DNA of 64,000 nucleotides from Rhizobium sp. BK650 (GCF_014195325.1 NZ_JACIBK010000007.1:186001-250000), one strand, 5' to 3'; positions 24,963-32,483 are shown, numbered from the stretch's first letter. Translations and numbers: made by a program. The notes: generated from the sequence alone by a model not told the origin.

Positions 24963-25132
24963 TTTGGCGAGGAATTCTCGGGCGGAAGAGGTTAAGCGGG
25001 CCGCGACCGGGAAGGGGTATTTTTCTGCGAAGGCCTGTAGGCCCACTACTTCTGCCCATCGGCTCGCATGGCATGAACAATCAGTGCGGCAACGGCAACT
25101 CTTTGAAAAGACAGAAAGATATTGAAGGAGAG

Positions 25133-25207
25133 TGGCACGCCCTAGGGGAGTCGAACCCCTCTTTACAGAATGAAAATCTGTCGTCCTAACCGATAGACGA
25201 AGGGCGC
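25133..25207 (-). tRNA. tRNA-Glu (anticodon TTC), first copy
   Basis: Cloverleaf readable on the minus strand: acceptor GCGCCCT/AGGGCGT, D arm GTC...GAC, anticodon stem ACAGA/TCTGT with loop TTTTCAT (anticodon TTC), T arm GGGG-TTCGACT-CCCC, discriminator G73 and an encoded CCA (25133-25135). The body is the same as that of the copy at 25512. Confidence 0.97.
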
Positions 25208-25224
25208 GTGCTGTGGTGGCGCCC

Positions 25225-25253
25225 TTATAGTCAGCACCTTTGTGCGCCGCAAG
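25225..25253 (-). promoter_or_regulatory. promoter of the first tRNA-Glu gene
   Basis: On the minus strand CTTGCG (25248-25253), 17 bases, then CTATAA (25225-25230) followed by the GC-rich discriminator GGGCGCC typical of stringently controlled stable-RNA promoters. It lies 18 bases upstream of the mature tRNA. Confidence 0.75.
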
Positions 25254-25362
25254 CGGCAAACTGAGAAATTTTTGTAGGATTATGCAGTTTTTTTCCGAGG
25301 TTGTGGAAAAGCGGAAGAGGACCGCCTTGTTGCCCTTACACAGTGTCGTCAGCGGCTGACCT

Positions 25363-25437
25363 TGGTACGCCCTAGGGGAGTCGAACCCCTCTTTACAGAA
25401 TGAGAATCTGTCGTCCTAACCGATAGACGAAGGGCGC
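25363..25437 (-). tRNA. tRNA-Glu (anticodon CTC)
   Basis: Same body as its neighbours but the anticodon loop reads TTCTCAT, giving anticodon CTC. The discriminator base is A73 instead of G73; CCA is encoded (25363-25365). It decodes GAG and lies between the two TTC copies. Confidence 0.96.
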
Positions 25438-25449
25438 AGGCTTTAGCTC

Positions 25450-25478
25450 AGATAGGAACGGGAAGCGCGTTCCGCAAG
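25450..25478 (-). promoter_or_regulatory. promoter of the tRNA-Glu (CTC) gene
   Basis: Minus strand CTTGCG (25473-25478), 17 bases, CTATCT (25450-25455). Same -35 and spacing as the promoters of the two flanking copies but with different spacer sequence. Confidence 0.65.
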
Positions 25479-25511
25479 CTGCCGATAAACGTCTGATTGG
25501 ATGAGAAGGAG

Positions 25512-25586
25512 TGGCACGCCCTAGGGGAGTCGAACCCCTCTTTACAGAATGAAAATCTGTCGTCCTAACCGATAGACGAAGGGCGC
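25512..25586 (-). tRNA. tRNA-Glu (anticodon TTC), second copy
   Basis: Same mature sequence as the copy at 25133, with G73 and encoded CCA (25512-25514). The 5' flank is also nearly identical for about 25 bases and then diverges, which points to a fairly recent duplication of gene plus promoter. Confidence 0.97.
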
Positions 25587-25603
25587 GTGCTGTGGTGGCG
25601 CCC

Positions 25604-25632
25604 TTATAGTCAGGCACTTCCGATCCCGCAAG
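25604..25632 (-). promoter_or_regulatory. promoter of the second tRNA-Glu (TTC) gene
   Basis: Minus strand CTTGCG (25627-25632), 17 bases, CTATAA (25604-25609), then GGGCGCC. Same architecture as at 25225. Confidence 0.75.
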
Positions 25633-25781
25633 CGGCAAATTCGAAATTTTTCAAAAAAATGACAGTCCGTTCCCACTTGTGGAAAATAAAGATTATTGCA
25701 GCCGAATCAAAGGGCTGAAACGACCGCTGAAAGTCGGAGATCGACCGTTTCCCTTGCGTGATGCTGTTCCAGGGTTGAGGG

Positions 25782-26915
25782 TTATATGGCCCTTGCTGAA
25801 GCAATCGGCGCGCTCTTGCGGCCACAGCTCCAGTTCCAGTCGCGAGCATTGCCGGTGTCCAAATGGACCGAATCCGTATGGCAATAGGTGCCGACACCGC
25901 CACGGTTCGGCAATGATCGAATATATTCGGCGATATCCCATTTGCTGATGCCGTCGATCTGGATATCTGCTGCTTCGCAGCTTTTGTGCATCGATTCCTC
26001 GGCGCCGCCGACTTCCCGATTATGTTGCGGATCGCGATAGCCCGATGTCACGACGACCGGCTTGCCGAAATGAGTCTCGACAGTTTTGATGACTCGCATG
26101 AGGTCGGGCTTGAAGCAGCCGACCTGGACGCTGTCATTTTGCACATGCAGGCCGTTCGGCGCGACGCGCGTCATGCCGGGCAGGGATGCCTTTTGCAGGA
26201 GTCCGGAAAGGCTACTTAGCAGATTCTGCTTCGGCGCGCTGTAGAGCGCATTCATCGTCGATCCCGGAATGCTTTCGCCAGTAAGCGAAGCGGTCTCTGC
26301 GGGCGCAACCTTCGTGCTGGTATTCTGCGACGATTGCTGCGGCAGCATTTGGCCTTGCTGCGCCTCTGGCGGCGCGCTGAACACGCTTGACCTCGGGCCA
26401 GCGTTTTGCGGTGCGTAAGCATTTACGCCCTGCGGCTGGACGATCGTGGAGGTCGAGTTATTTTGCAGCGGCGCCTGATGATCGGAAAAGATGCTCATCG
26501 CCTGCGCATTGATTCGCGTCGACTGCATGACAAGCCCGCCGATATTGGCCGGCTGTTGCGGTTGCATAGCCGGATCGACGGGTGCGGCAACAGGAGCCGC
26601 ATTCGGATTCTGTGCTGCGACCTGTGGAGCGACACCGGAGACATTCGTCAGCATCGGATCGCGATAGGGCTGTTTCGACGCGGTGGAGGATGTGGCGGGC
26701 ATTGCTGCTGCCAGGCGCGGCGCTGGCTGTCCTGCTGCTGAAGGCGTGGCTACGGCGGCCGAATCAATTGTCTTCTTGTCGGAAACGCAGCCGGAAAGCG
26801 CAAGAGCAGTGCTGGCAATCAGCAAGGCGCCGAGAGCCTGCCGACTTGAAGAGGCAATCCGCTTGTTGTTTCTGGTCAACCGAGAAATCTCCGGTGAATG
26901 CGGAAGGCGCAACAA
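25782..26915 (-). CDS. M15-like (YcbK/peptidase_M15_3) lipoprotein
   Basis: 377 residues. Lipoprotein signal with lipobox ALALSGC, Cys43. Residues about 50-240 are a low-complexity Ala/Pro/Gln/Ser linker. The C-terminal 130 residues form the zinc D-Ala-D-Ala peptidase-like domain: GCFKPDLMRVIKTVETHFGK, VVTSGYRDPQHNREVGG, metal ligands in ESMHKSCEAADIQID (H...D) and CHTDSVHLD. Such proteins act on peptidoglycan; substrates are unproven. It is read away from the tRNA-Glu genes and lies 60 bases downstream of gloA in the same direction. Confidence 0.85.
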   Translation of the reverse strand: MLRLPHSPEISRLTRNNKRIASSSRQALGALLIASTALALSGCVSDKKTIDSAAVATPSAAGQPAPRLAAAMPATSSTASKQPYRDPMLTNVSGVAPQVAAQNPNAAPVAAPVDPAMQPQQPANIGGLVMQSTRINAQAMSIFSDHQAPLQNNSTSTIVQPQGVNAYAPQNAGPRSSVFSAPPEAQQGQMLPQQSSQNTSTKVAPAETASLTGESIPGSTMNALYSAPKQNLLSSLSGLLQKASLPGMTRVAPNGLHVQNDSVQVGCFKPDLMRVIKTVETHFGKPVVVTSGYRDPQHNREVGGAEESMHKSCEAADIQIDGISKWDIAEYIRSLPNRGGVGTYCHTDSVHLDTGNARDWNWSCGRKSAPIASARAI

Positions 26916-26975
26916 AGCGCGCTTCCGTTACGATGGAGCCGGAGAATGCCTCGTGAAGCTTGCCTGCAGCTTGGC

Positions 26976-27416
26976 TTACCAGGTGCCGGTATTGCCCATG
27001 GAAAGCCAGGGTTCAGCCGGGGCCAGTTTTTCGCCTTTCTGCAGAATCTCGATCGAGATGCCATCGGGCGAGCGGACGAAGGCCATATTGCCGTCGCGTG
27101 GTGGACGGTTAATCGTAATACCGTTGTCCATCAACTTCTGACAGATCGCGTAGATATCATCCACCTCATAGGCGAGGTGACCGAAATTGCGTCCTCCAGT
27201 ATAATCTTCCGTGTCCCAGTTGTAGGTGAGTTCGAGGCAGGGAGTCTTTTCGCTACGGGCACGGTCGATATCGTCCCGAGCGGCCAGGAAAACGAGCGTG
27301 TAGCGGCCCTTTTCGTTATCATGGCGGCGGATTTCCTCGAGACCGAACAGGGTGGAGTAAAAATGGAGGGAGGCGTCGAGATCTTTGACGCGCACCATGG
27401 TGTGGAGATAACGCAT
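26976..27416 (-). CDS. gloA: lactoylglutathione lyase (glyoxalase I)
   Basis: 146 residues of the vicinal oxygen chelate fold. It turns the hemithioacetal of methylglyoxal and glutathione into S-lactoylglutathione. Metal ligand His5 in MRYLHTMVRV, then YSTLFGLEEIRR, CLELTYNWDTEDYTGGRNFGH with Glu and His ligands, and FVRSPDGISIEILQKGE with the last Glu. An unusual C-terminal extension of about 17 residues (EKLAPAEPWLSMGNTGTW) is common in rhizobial GloA. It is divergent from the double cold-shock gene. Confidence 0.95.
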   Translation of the reverse strand: MRYLHTMVRVKDLDASLHFYSTLFGLEEIRRHDNEKGRYTLVFLAARDDIDRARSEKTPCLELTYNWDTEDYTGGRNFGHLAYEVDDIYAICQKLMDNGITINRPPRDGNMAFVRSPDGISIEILQKGEKLAPAEPWLSMGNTGTW

Positions 27417-27522
27417 TTTGTTTCCTCTCTCTTTTCAGGCTAGCCCGTCTGGGTAACAGACGCCAGTTTCGGGCAAGTCATCGCTATAAAATGTACAGTT
27501 GGGAATAACCGAAAACTAGGAC

Positions 27523-27551
27523 TTGCGCTTATCCGTTACCAAGATGTTAAT
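27523..27551 (+). promoter_or_regulatory. possible promoter of the double cold-shock gene
   Basis: TTGCGC (27523-27528), 17 bases, GTTAAT (27546-27551). The predicted leader of about 50 bases contains short inverted repeats (CAAGAT/ATCTTG at 27540-27555 and TGATT/AATCA just after), which could form temperature-sensitive structure. Confidence 0.4.
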
Positions 27552-27609
27552 CTTGATTTCAAGAATCAGTTAACCGTAACAGTGTGACGCGTATTGAGGG
27601 GCTGGCGAC

Positions 27610-28188
27610 ATGGCTGACAGGATTTCACCGAATGGCTTCACCGACCTTGAAGAGTTGTCGGCGGAACCGGTCGACCTCGTTGAGATCACCGGCGTGGTGA
27701 AATGGTTCGACGTGGCCAAGGGATTTGGCTTCATCGTTCCTGACAACGGCATGCAGGATGTCTTGCTGCATGTGACCTGCCTGCGTCGCGATGGCTACCA
27801 GACCATCCTCGAAGGTACCCGCATCGTCGCTCTCATTCAGCGTCGCGAGCGAGGCTACCAGGCCTTCAAGATCCTCTCCATGGATCAGTCGACCGCAGTT
27901 CATCCTTCGCAGCTGCCACCGGTTCGCACCCATGTGCAGGTCACGGCAACGAGCGGCCTCGAGCGCGCCTTGGTGAAGTGGTTCAATCGGACGAAGGGCT
28001 TCGGCTTCCTGACGCGCGGCGAGGGAACGGAAGACATTTTCGTGCACATGGAGACGCTCCGCCGTTTCGGCCTGACCGAGTTGCGCCCCGGACAAGTGGT
28101 GCTGGTGCGTTTCGGCGACGGCGAAAAGGGCCTAATGGCTGCTGAGATTCATCCGGATGTTCCTAGCCCAGTCGGCCGGTCTCACTGA
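27610..28188 (+). CDS. cold-shock protein with two CSD domains
   Basis: 192 residues with two complete cold-shock domains. First domain about residues 22-90: GVVKWFDVAKGFGFIVPD (RNP1) and DVLLHVTCLRRDG (RNP2). Second domain about 116-182: ALVKWFNRTKGFGFLTRG and DIFVHMETLRRFG. They are joined by a linker of about 25 residues. Tandem CSD proteins of this length are typical of alphaproteobacteria, where they bind single-stranded RNA or DNA. The stop overlaps the start of the DUF192 gene (TGATG), implying translational coupling. Confidence 0.92.
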   Translation: MADRISPNGFTDLEELSAEPVDLVEITGVVKWFDVAKGFGFIVPDNGMQDVLLHVTCLRRDGYQTILEGTRIVALIQRRERGYQAFKILSMDQSTAVHPSQLPPVRTHVQVTATSGLERALVKWFNRTKGFGFLTRGEGTEDIFVHMETLRRFGLTELRPGQVVLVRFGDGEKGLMAAEIHPDVPSPVGRSH

Positions 28189-28676
28189 TGCGCTGCCTAT
28201 TCTCGGTTGATATGATGAGAAGCGCCGTCATGGCGCTTTTTTTCATAGTCGCCCTGCCTGCATTTGCGCAGCAGGACATACATTTCGATAGAGAGCCGCT
28301 AATCATACAGACAGCTGCGGGCAAGAGATTACACTTTACCGTGGAGATCGCTGCCACCGATGATCAGCGCGCATACGGCCTGATGTATCGTAAGGCAATG
28401 GCAGAAGACGCTGGCATGATCTTCGACTTCGGCGTATCGCGGCGCGTCACCATGTGGATGGAAAATACCGTCCTGCCGCTCGATATGCTCTTTGCCGACG
28501 ATCGCGGCGTCATCACCCATATCAAGGAAGACGCTACGCCCTATTCCCGCGACATCATCGATTCGATGGGTGGAGTCCGGTATGTGGTCGAGGTGAACGC
28601 CGGCACTGCCCGCAAGCTCAATATCCGCCCCGGCGATCGCATCATTAGCGCTACGACAACGAAAAAGACGAAGTAA
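28188..28676 (+). CDS. DUF192 family exported protein
   Basis: 162 residues from the ATG at 28188, which overlaps the cold-shock stop; ATGs at 28212 and 28215 would give a shorter signal peptide and may be the true start. Signal peptide core MALFFIVALPAFA|QQ. The DUF192 domain is clear: YGLMYRKAMAEDAGMIFDFG, VTMWMENTVLPLDMLFAD, ITHIKEDATPYS, VRYVVEVNAG and LNIRPGDRI. The family is periplasmic or secreted and of unknown function. The coupling to a cold-shock gene is also seen in other rhizobia, by recollection. Confidence 0.85.
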   Translation: MRCLFSVDMMRSAVMALFFIVALPAFAQQDIHFDREPLIIQTAAGKRLHFTVEIAATDDQRAYGLMYRKAMAEDAGMIFDFGVSRRVTMWMENTVLPLDMLFADDRGVITHIKEDATPYSRDIIDSMGGVRYVVEVNAGTARKLNIRPGDRIISATTTKKTK

Positions 28677-28712
28677 GCCTGTGAAAACTGCCTGCCAAGG
28701 TGGATTTATGGG

Positions 28713-28741
28713 GTTGCTAGGGCAGGGGGAAGCGTGTATTT
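28713..28741 (+). promoter_or_regulatory. possible promoter of tRNA-Pro
   Basis: GTTGCT (28713-28718), 17 bases, GTATTT (28736-28741), lying 18 bases before the tRNA. It fits the CTTGAC-N17-CTATAT frame only partly. Confidence 0.4.
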
Positions 28742-28759
28742 CCGCTGCCATCAAAGGCT

Positions 28760-28836
<77 letters not shown>

Positions 28837-29463
28837 TTATCTTCCCGGTATATTTCGCAGATTGAAAATGGCATCAGGGCTTGACGTTGCCTGTGCCCAC
28901 AGGGATGATCGTCTGCTCAGGAAGCTCATTTCCGAAAGACAGCCATTCACGTCGCAAACACGCCTGCAGAGGCGTGGCGTGATCAGCCGTGGGCAAGCAG
29001 GCCGAGATATTGAGCATAACTGATCGCCGCGTAGAAAAACGCAGTGATGCTTGCTCCGATCATGATGGCATGGAATTCTGCAGAAGATCTCATGGCTCGC
29101 ACCCGTGTCACAACGGTTGGTCGACACCCTAGTCGCCTATGCCGGTCATAACAATTAGAAGGCAATCACAACATGCAACAATCCGAAACATTTCGCATTG
29201 TGTGGAAGGATTGCCCGCTCTATCCACACCCGGCTGCGAAAGGGCTGCGCCTCACGCGCTCTGCAGACAATAACGCGCAATGCGGCATTCGGTTTCCCTT
29301 ATCCGCCGACGCTGCCTGTGTGGTGCTTTTTTCTTGAAAAAGCGGGGATTCGCGGATAAGCAAAATTCACTTTCTGCTGCCATCTTTGGTGTGGAAGTGA
29401 GCCTTATCCAAGGCTGAATATATGACAGGCGGGCGCTGCCCGTATATCGGAGGCACTGCAGCA
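28837..29463. other. 627-base region between tRNA-Pro and the NDUFS4-like gene
   Basis: No conserved gene is visible. One short minus-strand frame (28983-29093) could code for a small membrane protein. The stretch from about 29300 to 29400 is AT-richer and probably holds the promoter of the NDUFS4-like gene. No repeat, tRNA or clear terminator was seen. Confidence 0.5.
28983..29093 (-). CDS. possible small membrane protein
   Basis: 36 residues starting MRSSAEFHAIMIGASI, almost all of it one hydrophobic helix, ending GLLAHG. The ribosome site is weak (GGGTGCGAG). I recognise no family; a comparison with other rhizobia is needed to know whether it is conserved. Confidence 0.3.
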   Translation of the reverse strand: MRSSAEFHAIMIGASITAFFYAAISYAQYLGLLAHG

Positions 29464-29769
29464 ATGTCTGCTAAGATCTATCGTCCGGCCAAGACCGCAA
29501 TGCAGTCCGGCAAGGCAAAGACCCATCTCTGGGTGCTGGAATTCGATCAGGAGCAGCCGCGCAAGATCGACCCGATCATGGGCTACACGTCCTCGGGCGA
29601 CACGCGCCAGCAGGTGAAGCTGACTTTCGAAACGCAGGAGCTCGCCGAAGCCTATGCCAAGCGCAACGGCATCGAATACCGCGTGATCCCGCCGAAGGAT
29701 CCCGCACGCCAGGTCGTCGCTTATCCGGATAATTTCCGTTATACCCGTACCCAGCCCTGGACACACTGA
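29464..29769 (+). CDS. NDUFS4-like complex I accessory subunit (ETC complex I subunit conserved region)
   Basis: 101 residues from the ATG at 29464, with GGAGG eight bases upstream. It matches the NDUFS4/18 kDa family: KIYRPAKTAMQSGKAKTHLW, VLEFDQEQPRKIDPIMGYTS, GDTRQQVKLTFETQELAEAY and a C-terminal NFRYTRTQPWTH. In mitochondria NDUFS4 stabilises the NADH-oxidising N module of complex I; alphaproteobacteria have a shorter homologue with the same place in the enzyme. It stands alone, followed after 55 bases by tRNA-Arg. Confidence 0.94.
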   Translation: MSAKIYRPAKTAMQSGKAKTHLWVLEFDQEQPRKIDPIMGYTSSGDTRQQVKLTFETQELAEAYAKRNGIEYRVIPPKDPARQVVAYPDNFRYTRTQPWTH

Positions 29770-29824
29770 TCCGTCCGCGGTTCGAGATAGAAATGCTGAT
29801 GTCGCGGTCTCGCGATATGCAGAC

Positions 29825-29901
29825 GGCCCCTTAGCTCAACTGGATAGAGCAGCTGCCTTCTAAGCAGCAGGTCGCAGGTTCGAGTCCTGCAGGGGTCGCC
29901 A
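29825..29901 (+). tRNA. tRNA-Arg (anticodon TCT)
   Basis: Cloverleaf: acceptor GGCCCCT/AGGGGTC, D stem GCTC/GAGC, anticodon stem GCTGC/GCAGC with loop CTTCTAA (anticodon TCT), T arm GCAGG-TTCGAGT-CCTGC, G73 and encoded CCA. 77 bases. The sequence right after its 3' end looks transposon-derived, so this tRNA end may be an insertion hot spot. Confidence 0.97.
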
Positions 29902-29910
29902 TTCTTACTG

Positions 29911-29961
29911 TGTCCGACCCGGAGACATAGGTAACAGTTTGTCCCTAAGACATGGGTGACA
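29911..29961. repeat. degenerate direct repeats resembling an insertion-sequence end
   Basis: Two imperfect copies, 29911-29936 and 29940-29961, share TGTCC...(G/A)AGACAT(A/G)GGT(A/G)ACA. The motif resembles terminal repeats of rhizobial integrase-type insertion sequences as I remember them. No transposase frame is present, so this would be a remnant. The match to a named element is from memory and not tested. Confidence 0.45.
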
Positions 29962-30009
29962 AGCTCGTGCCGAACGCGCCCAAGGTCGTGCCCTGAGGCG
30001 CGCTGAAGT

Positions 30010-31317
30010 TCACTTCCAACTCGTCAGAGACTGAAGCGCAAGGTCGAGCTTTCGAAGCAGATCGCGAACTGGCTTGCAATCGGGATAGGAGGAGGCGATC
30101 AGCCCCTTCGCTTCCTCCAAACGTTTGATGTGAAGGTTGCGGCCGGCAATACCATACTCATTATCGGGCACAATATTGCGCTCGTGATAGTAGAGTTCAA
30201 AAAATACATCGTTCGGCAGAGCGTCGTGATCATATTCAAGCTGGACCCAATTATCCAGTTCTGAACGAACGGAGGCGAGCCTGTTGATGATTCCGGCTCG
30301 CTGCCGGGTCGCACTGATAACATCCTTCAACAATTGGCCGACACGCTGATGCGTGGCGACAGCCATTTTTGCATTCGGCCGCCGGCCAGAGGCCATCACC
30401 ATCCGGTACGCCACGGCATTATTGCCTGTCGTCCGGGGGCCGCGCATCTTTTTCGCTTTCTGAGCTTTTTCTTTTGCGTCCAGTACCTCTCCAGGTGACC
30501 GAAACAATTCGCCATCGGTCGTGGTCACCCGTTTGCAATTTTCCGGCACAACAGGGGCAGGCATGCATGACAGCGCCAAAAGAACTGGTCCAAGTGGCAA
30601 ACCTTTCTGCCCATCCGAAACCAGATAAAGCTCACTCCCGCCTTCCGGATAGTACATGCCAGCCCAGAGCGGCTTGGCAATTTCCCGGCGATTGCCGACA
30701 GACCATGCATCGCGCTCCTGCTGCCGATCTTTTACCGCTGCCGCGTAGGGTTCATCGACGAAGAGGTAGCGCTTTTCGATGGGGTCGTACCAGCTGCTGC
30801 CATGATCTCTTCCAGGGAGGTCGCGTCCAAAGTCAGCCCTGATGGGCGTGGTTTTCGAGGATGGCCTAAGTCCGGTACAAGCCATGAATTGCAACGTACG
30901 CGCCGCTCTACACGCGAGCGCAATAGCTGAATTCGCGCCCTCTGTACTCATATGGCAGCTGATCAGGTCGGACGCCCAGCGCGTGAAGTACCTCAGCCCA
31001 GCAGCATACTTGTATTGGGGAGCCGCGATTATCTCGTCGAGGGGCTTCGGCAGCGCAACCTCAATGATCTCGTTGCCGCGTGACCTTGTCTTCGGATTTC
31101 GCCAATGGACGCTAATAAACGTCGAGAAAATGGGCGGCGGCAGAACAATCGTGGAGGCTTGTAGCGTCCGCCGAGCGTTGGTGTGGCTTGAGAAACCGGC
31201 TCGAACCGACGCGCGATCAAGACCCACTGAATGGGCAACGTCGTCTCGCTTGGAAATCGTTTTCGCGAGGCGCTTGATGCCCTCGATTGTGGTAGGCCTG
31301 ATGTCGTTGATGGACAT
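30010..31317 (-). CDS. DUF5623-like protein, unknown function
   Basis: 435 residues, start ATG at 31317 with GGGAG upstream. Soluble, no signal peptide or membrane segment. Readable blocks: SINDIRPTTIEGIKRLAKTI, LPKPLDEIIAAPQYKYAAGL, a central SSWYDPIEKRYLFVDEPY with REIAKPLWAGMYYPEGG, and a C-terminal helical part with ISATRQRAGIINRLASVRSE. The central block resembles the DUF5623 family, which is found mostly on plasmids and in genomic islands; this family call is from memory. It is isolated between tRNA-Arg with IS-like repeats and a DUF992 gene, which suggests horizontal acquisition. Its function is unknown. Confidence 0.7.
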   Translation of the reverse strand: MSINDIRPTTIEGIKRLAKTISKRDDVAHSVGLDRASVRAGFSSHTNARRTLQASTIVLPPPIFSTFISVHWRNPKTRSRGNEIIEVALPKPLDEIIAAPQYKYAAGLRYFTRWASDLISCHMSTEGANSAIALACRAARTLQFMACTGLRPSSKTTPIRADFGRDLPGRDHGSSWYDPIEKRYLFVDEPYAAAVKDRQQERDAWSVGNRREIAKPLWAGMYYPEGGSELYLVSDGQKGLPLGPVLLALSCMPAPVVPENCKRVTTTDGELFRSPGEVLDAKEKAQKAKKMRGPRTTGNNAVAYRMVMASGRRPNAKMAVATHQRVGQLLKDVISATRQRAGIINRLASVRSELDNWVQLEYDHDALPNDVFFELYYHERNIVPDNEYGIAGRNLHIKRLEEAKGLIASSYPDCKPVRDLLRKLDLALQSLTSWK

Positions 31318-31806
31318 GTTCTTTTCTCCCGGACTCCTTTTGAAGCGTCACCCGTCGACCACTTCTCGAGCTCGATCAGAAAAACATGAAAGGGTTGAGC
31401 TTCTCACAAAGGCAGTGCTGTCAACAGCTTCGCAATTGACGGGCGGCGCGCTCCGAGACCAATTTCGGTAGAGTCGTGGCTGCGGCCGCTGGAGCAACGT
31501 TCTTATCATGACTGACGCACAAAGAGCGCAAATGGCTCTCGACGCCTGCGTCCATAGGCCCGTCGACTCTCACGTCAAGAGTCGATCCGTTTGAGGCAAT
31601 CAAATTCGAAGAATTAGCTGGATACGGAGGCTTTGACTCCGAACGTATGCGTCGGGGTACGTCGTATTCAAGAGTTTGAGTTTTCCTGAACTGAGCCGCC
31701 GGCCTCTGCTCGCGGCGAATGACGATGTTGGTAACGGAATAAAGGGCTGGCCACGCGTCGTTATAGTTGCAGGCGCGGCCAACCCTACGTCTCTGATCTT
31801 GCTGAC
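31318..31806. other. 489-base region without a supported gene
   Basis: Between the start of the DUF5623-like gene and the end of the DUF992 gene, both on the minus strand. Only short overlapping frames with no homology or ribosome site are seen. It presumably carries the promoter of the DUF5623-like gene and may contain decayed sequence. Confidence 0.45.
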
Positions 31807-32331
31807 TTAGCTTGCGGGCGTCAGCGTCATGGACGTGCCGGTCGCGGCAACGTTGACGCCGAGCTGGCCTGTAACGCTGATGACCTGCAGGTGGATCGAT
31901 CCGGAGGTGCCGCCAAAGAGCACATTAGTGCCGATGCCGCCGACCAGCGTGGCTTCGGCAGTTGCGCCCTGGTAGAGGCCGGCCAGTGAGCCGCGATGAT
32001 AGCCGGCTGTCGGTGCAAAGACCGCCCAGAGCAGGCGACCGCGTGTGGTGAAGCCGAGATCAACCCCGAACTTACGCAGAGCTCCGCTGTAGTGCTCAGG
32101 CGCTTCGCTATTGCTTGTCGGCTGGAATACGCAATCGATCTGCTTGGAGGAACCGAGCACATACCCGACGCCGCCGCCGATGTCGCAAGCGAGGTAGCCG
32201 ATTTTGACGCCCCCGCTCACATCAGGCTCGACAGCGGGACTCCTCCGCACCAGATCCGCGGCACTGGCGCTCATGACAAATGCCTGAAGCAACGAGGCTG
32301 CTGCGATTGTCGTCGCAATCATCTTTTTCAT
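31807..32331 (-). CDS. DUF992 family exported protein
   Basis: 174 residues from the ATG at 32331, preceded by AAAGGAGAC. Signal peptide MKKMIATTIAAASLLQAFVM, cleaved near ASA|ADL. The DUF992 domain follows: GGVKIGYLACDIGGGVGYVL, IDCVFQPTS, EHYSGALRKFGVDLGFTTRG, LLWAVFAPTAGYHRGSLAGL and ATLVGGIGTNVLFGGTSGSI. Two cysteines (in YLACD and IDCVF) could form a disulphide. The family is small, exported and found in Rhizobiales; its role is unknown. Its promoter is listed at 32361-32388. Confidence 0.88.
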   Translation of the reverse strand: MKKMIATTIAAASLLQAFVMSASAADLVRRSPAVEPDVSGGVKIGYLACDIGGGVGYVLGSSKQIDCVFQPTSNSEAPEHYSGALRKFGVDLGFTTRGRLLWAVFAPTAGYHRGSLAGLYQGATAEATLVGGIGTNVLFGGTSGSIHLQVISVTGQLGVNVAATGTSMTLTPAS

Positions 32332-32360
32332 TTCCGTCTCCTTTGAATATCGCATGAAGG

Positions 32361-32388
32361 ATATAGCGTCGGCTTTGTCATAACCAAG
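32361..32388 (-). promoter_or_regulatory. sigma-70-type promoter of the DUF992 gene
   Basis: Minus strand CTTGGT (32383-32388), 16 bases, CTATAT (32361-32366), close to the rhizobial consensus and 30 bases before the start codon. A GGAAC box on the same strand lies further upstream (plus 32415-32419) with a weaker CTTT partner. Confidence 0.6.
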
Positions 32389-32458
32389 GCGGGAAAGTCT
32401 TTGTGCTCGTTTTGGTTCCGAATGTTGCCGGTGCCACGCTGCCGCAGCCATTTCCTAT

Positions 32459-32483
32459 GGAACCCCGTCGGCCTCTGTCGGTT
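32459..32483 (+). promoter_or_regulatory. EcfG (general stress sigma factor) type promoter
   Basis: GGAAC (32459-32463), 16 bases, GGTT (32480-32483). The general stress response promoters of alphaproteobacteria read GGAAC-N16-17-CGTT, so one base of the -10 element differs. Transcription would start about 25 bases before the small gene at 32519. Confidence 0.5.

Noticed and set aside
25450..25475. GGAAC boxes near the tRNA-Glu(CTC) promoter as an EcfG promoter
   Set aside because: The two GGAAC/GTTCC elements are 8 bases apart, not the 16-17 needed before CGTT.
25133..25640. Repeated 75-base units suspected to be a CRISPR array or insertion sequences
   Set aside because: Each unit folds as a tRNA-Glu with CCA and has its own promoter; there are only three and no cas genes.
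31421..31603. 60-codon minus-strand frame in the 31.3-31.8 kb gap
   Set aside because: No ribosome site, no coherent domain or membrane segment; typical random open frame.
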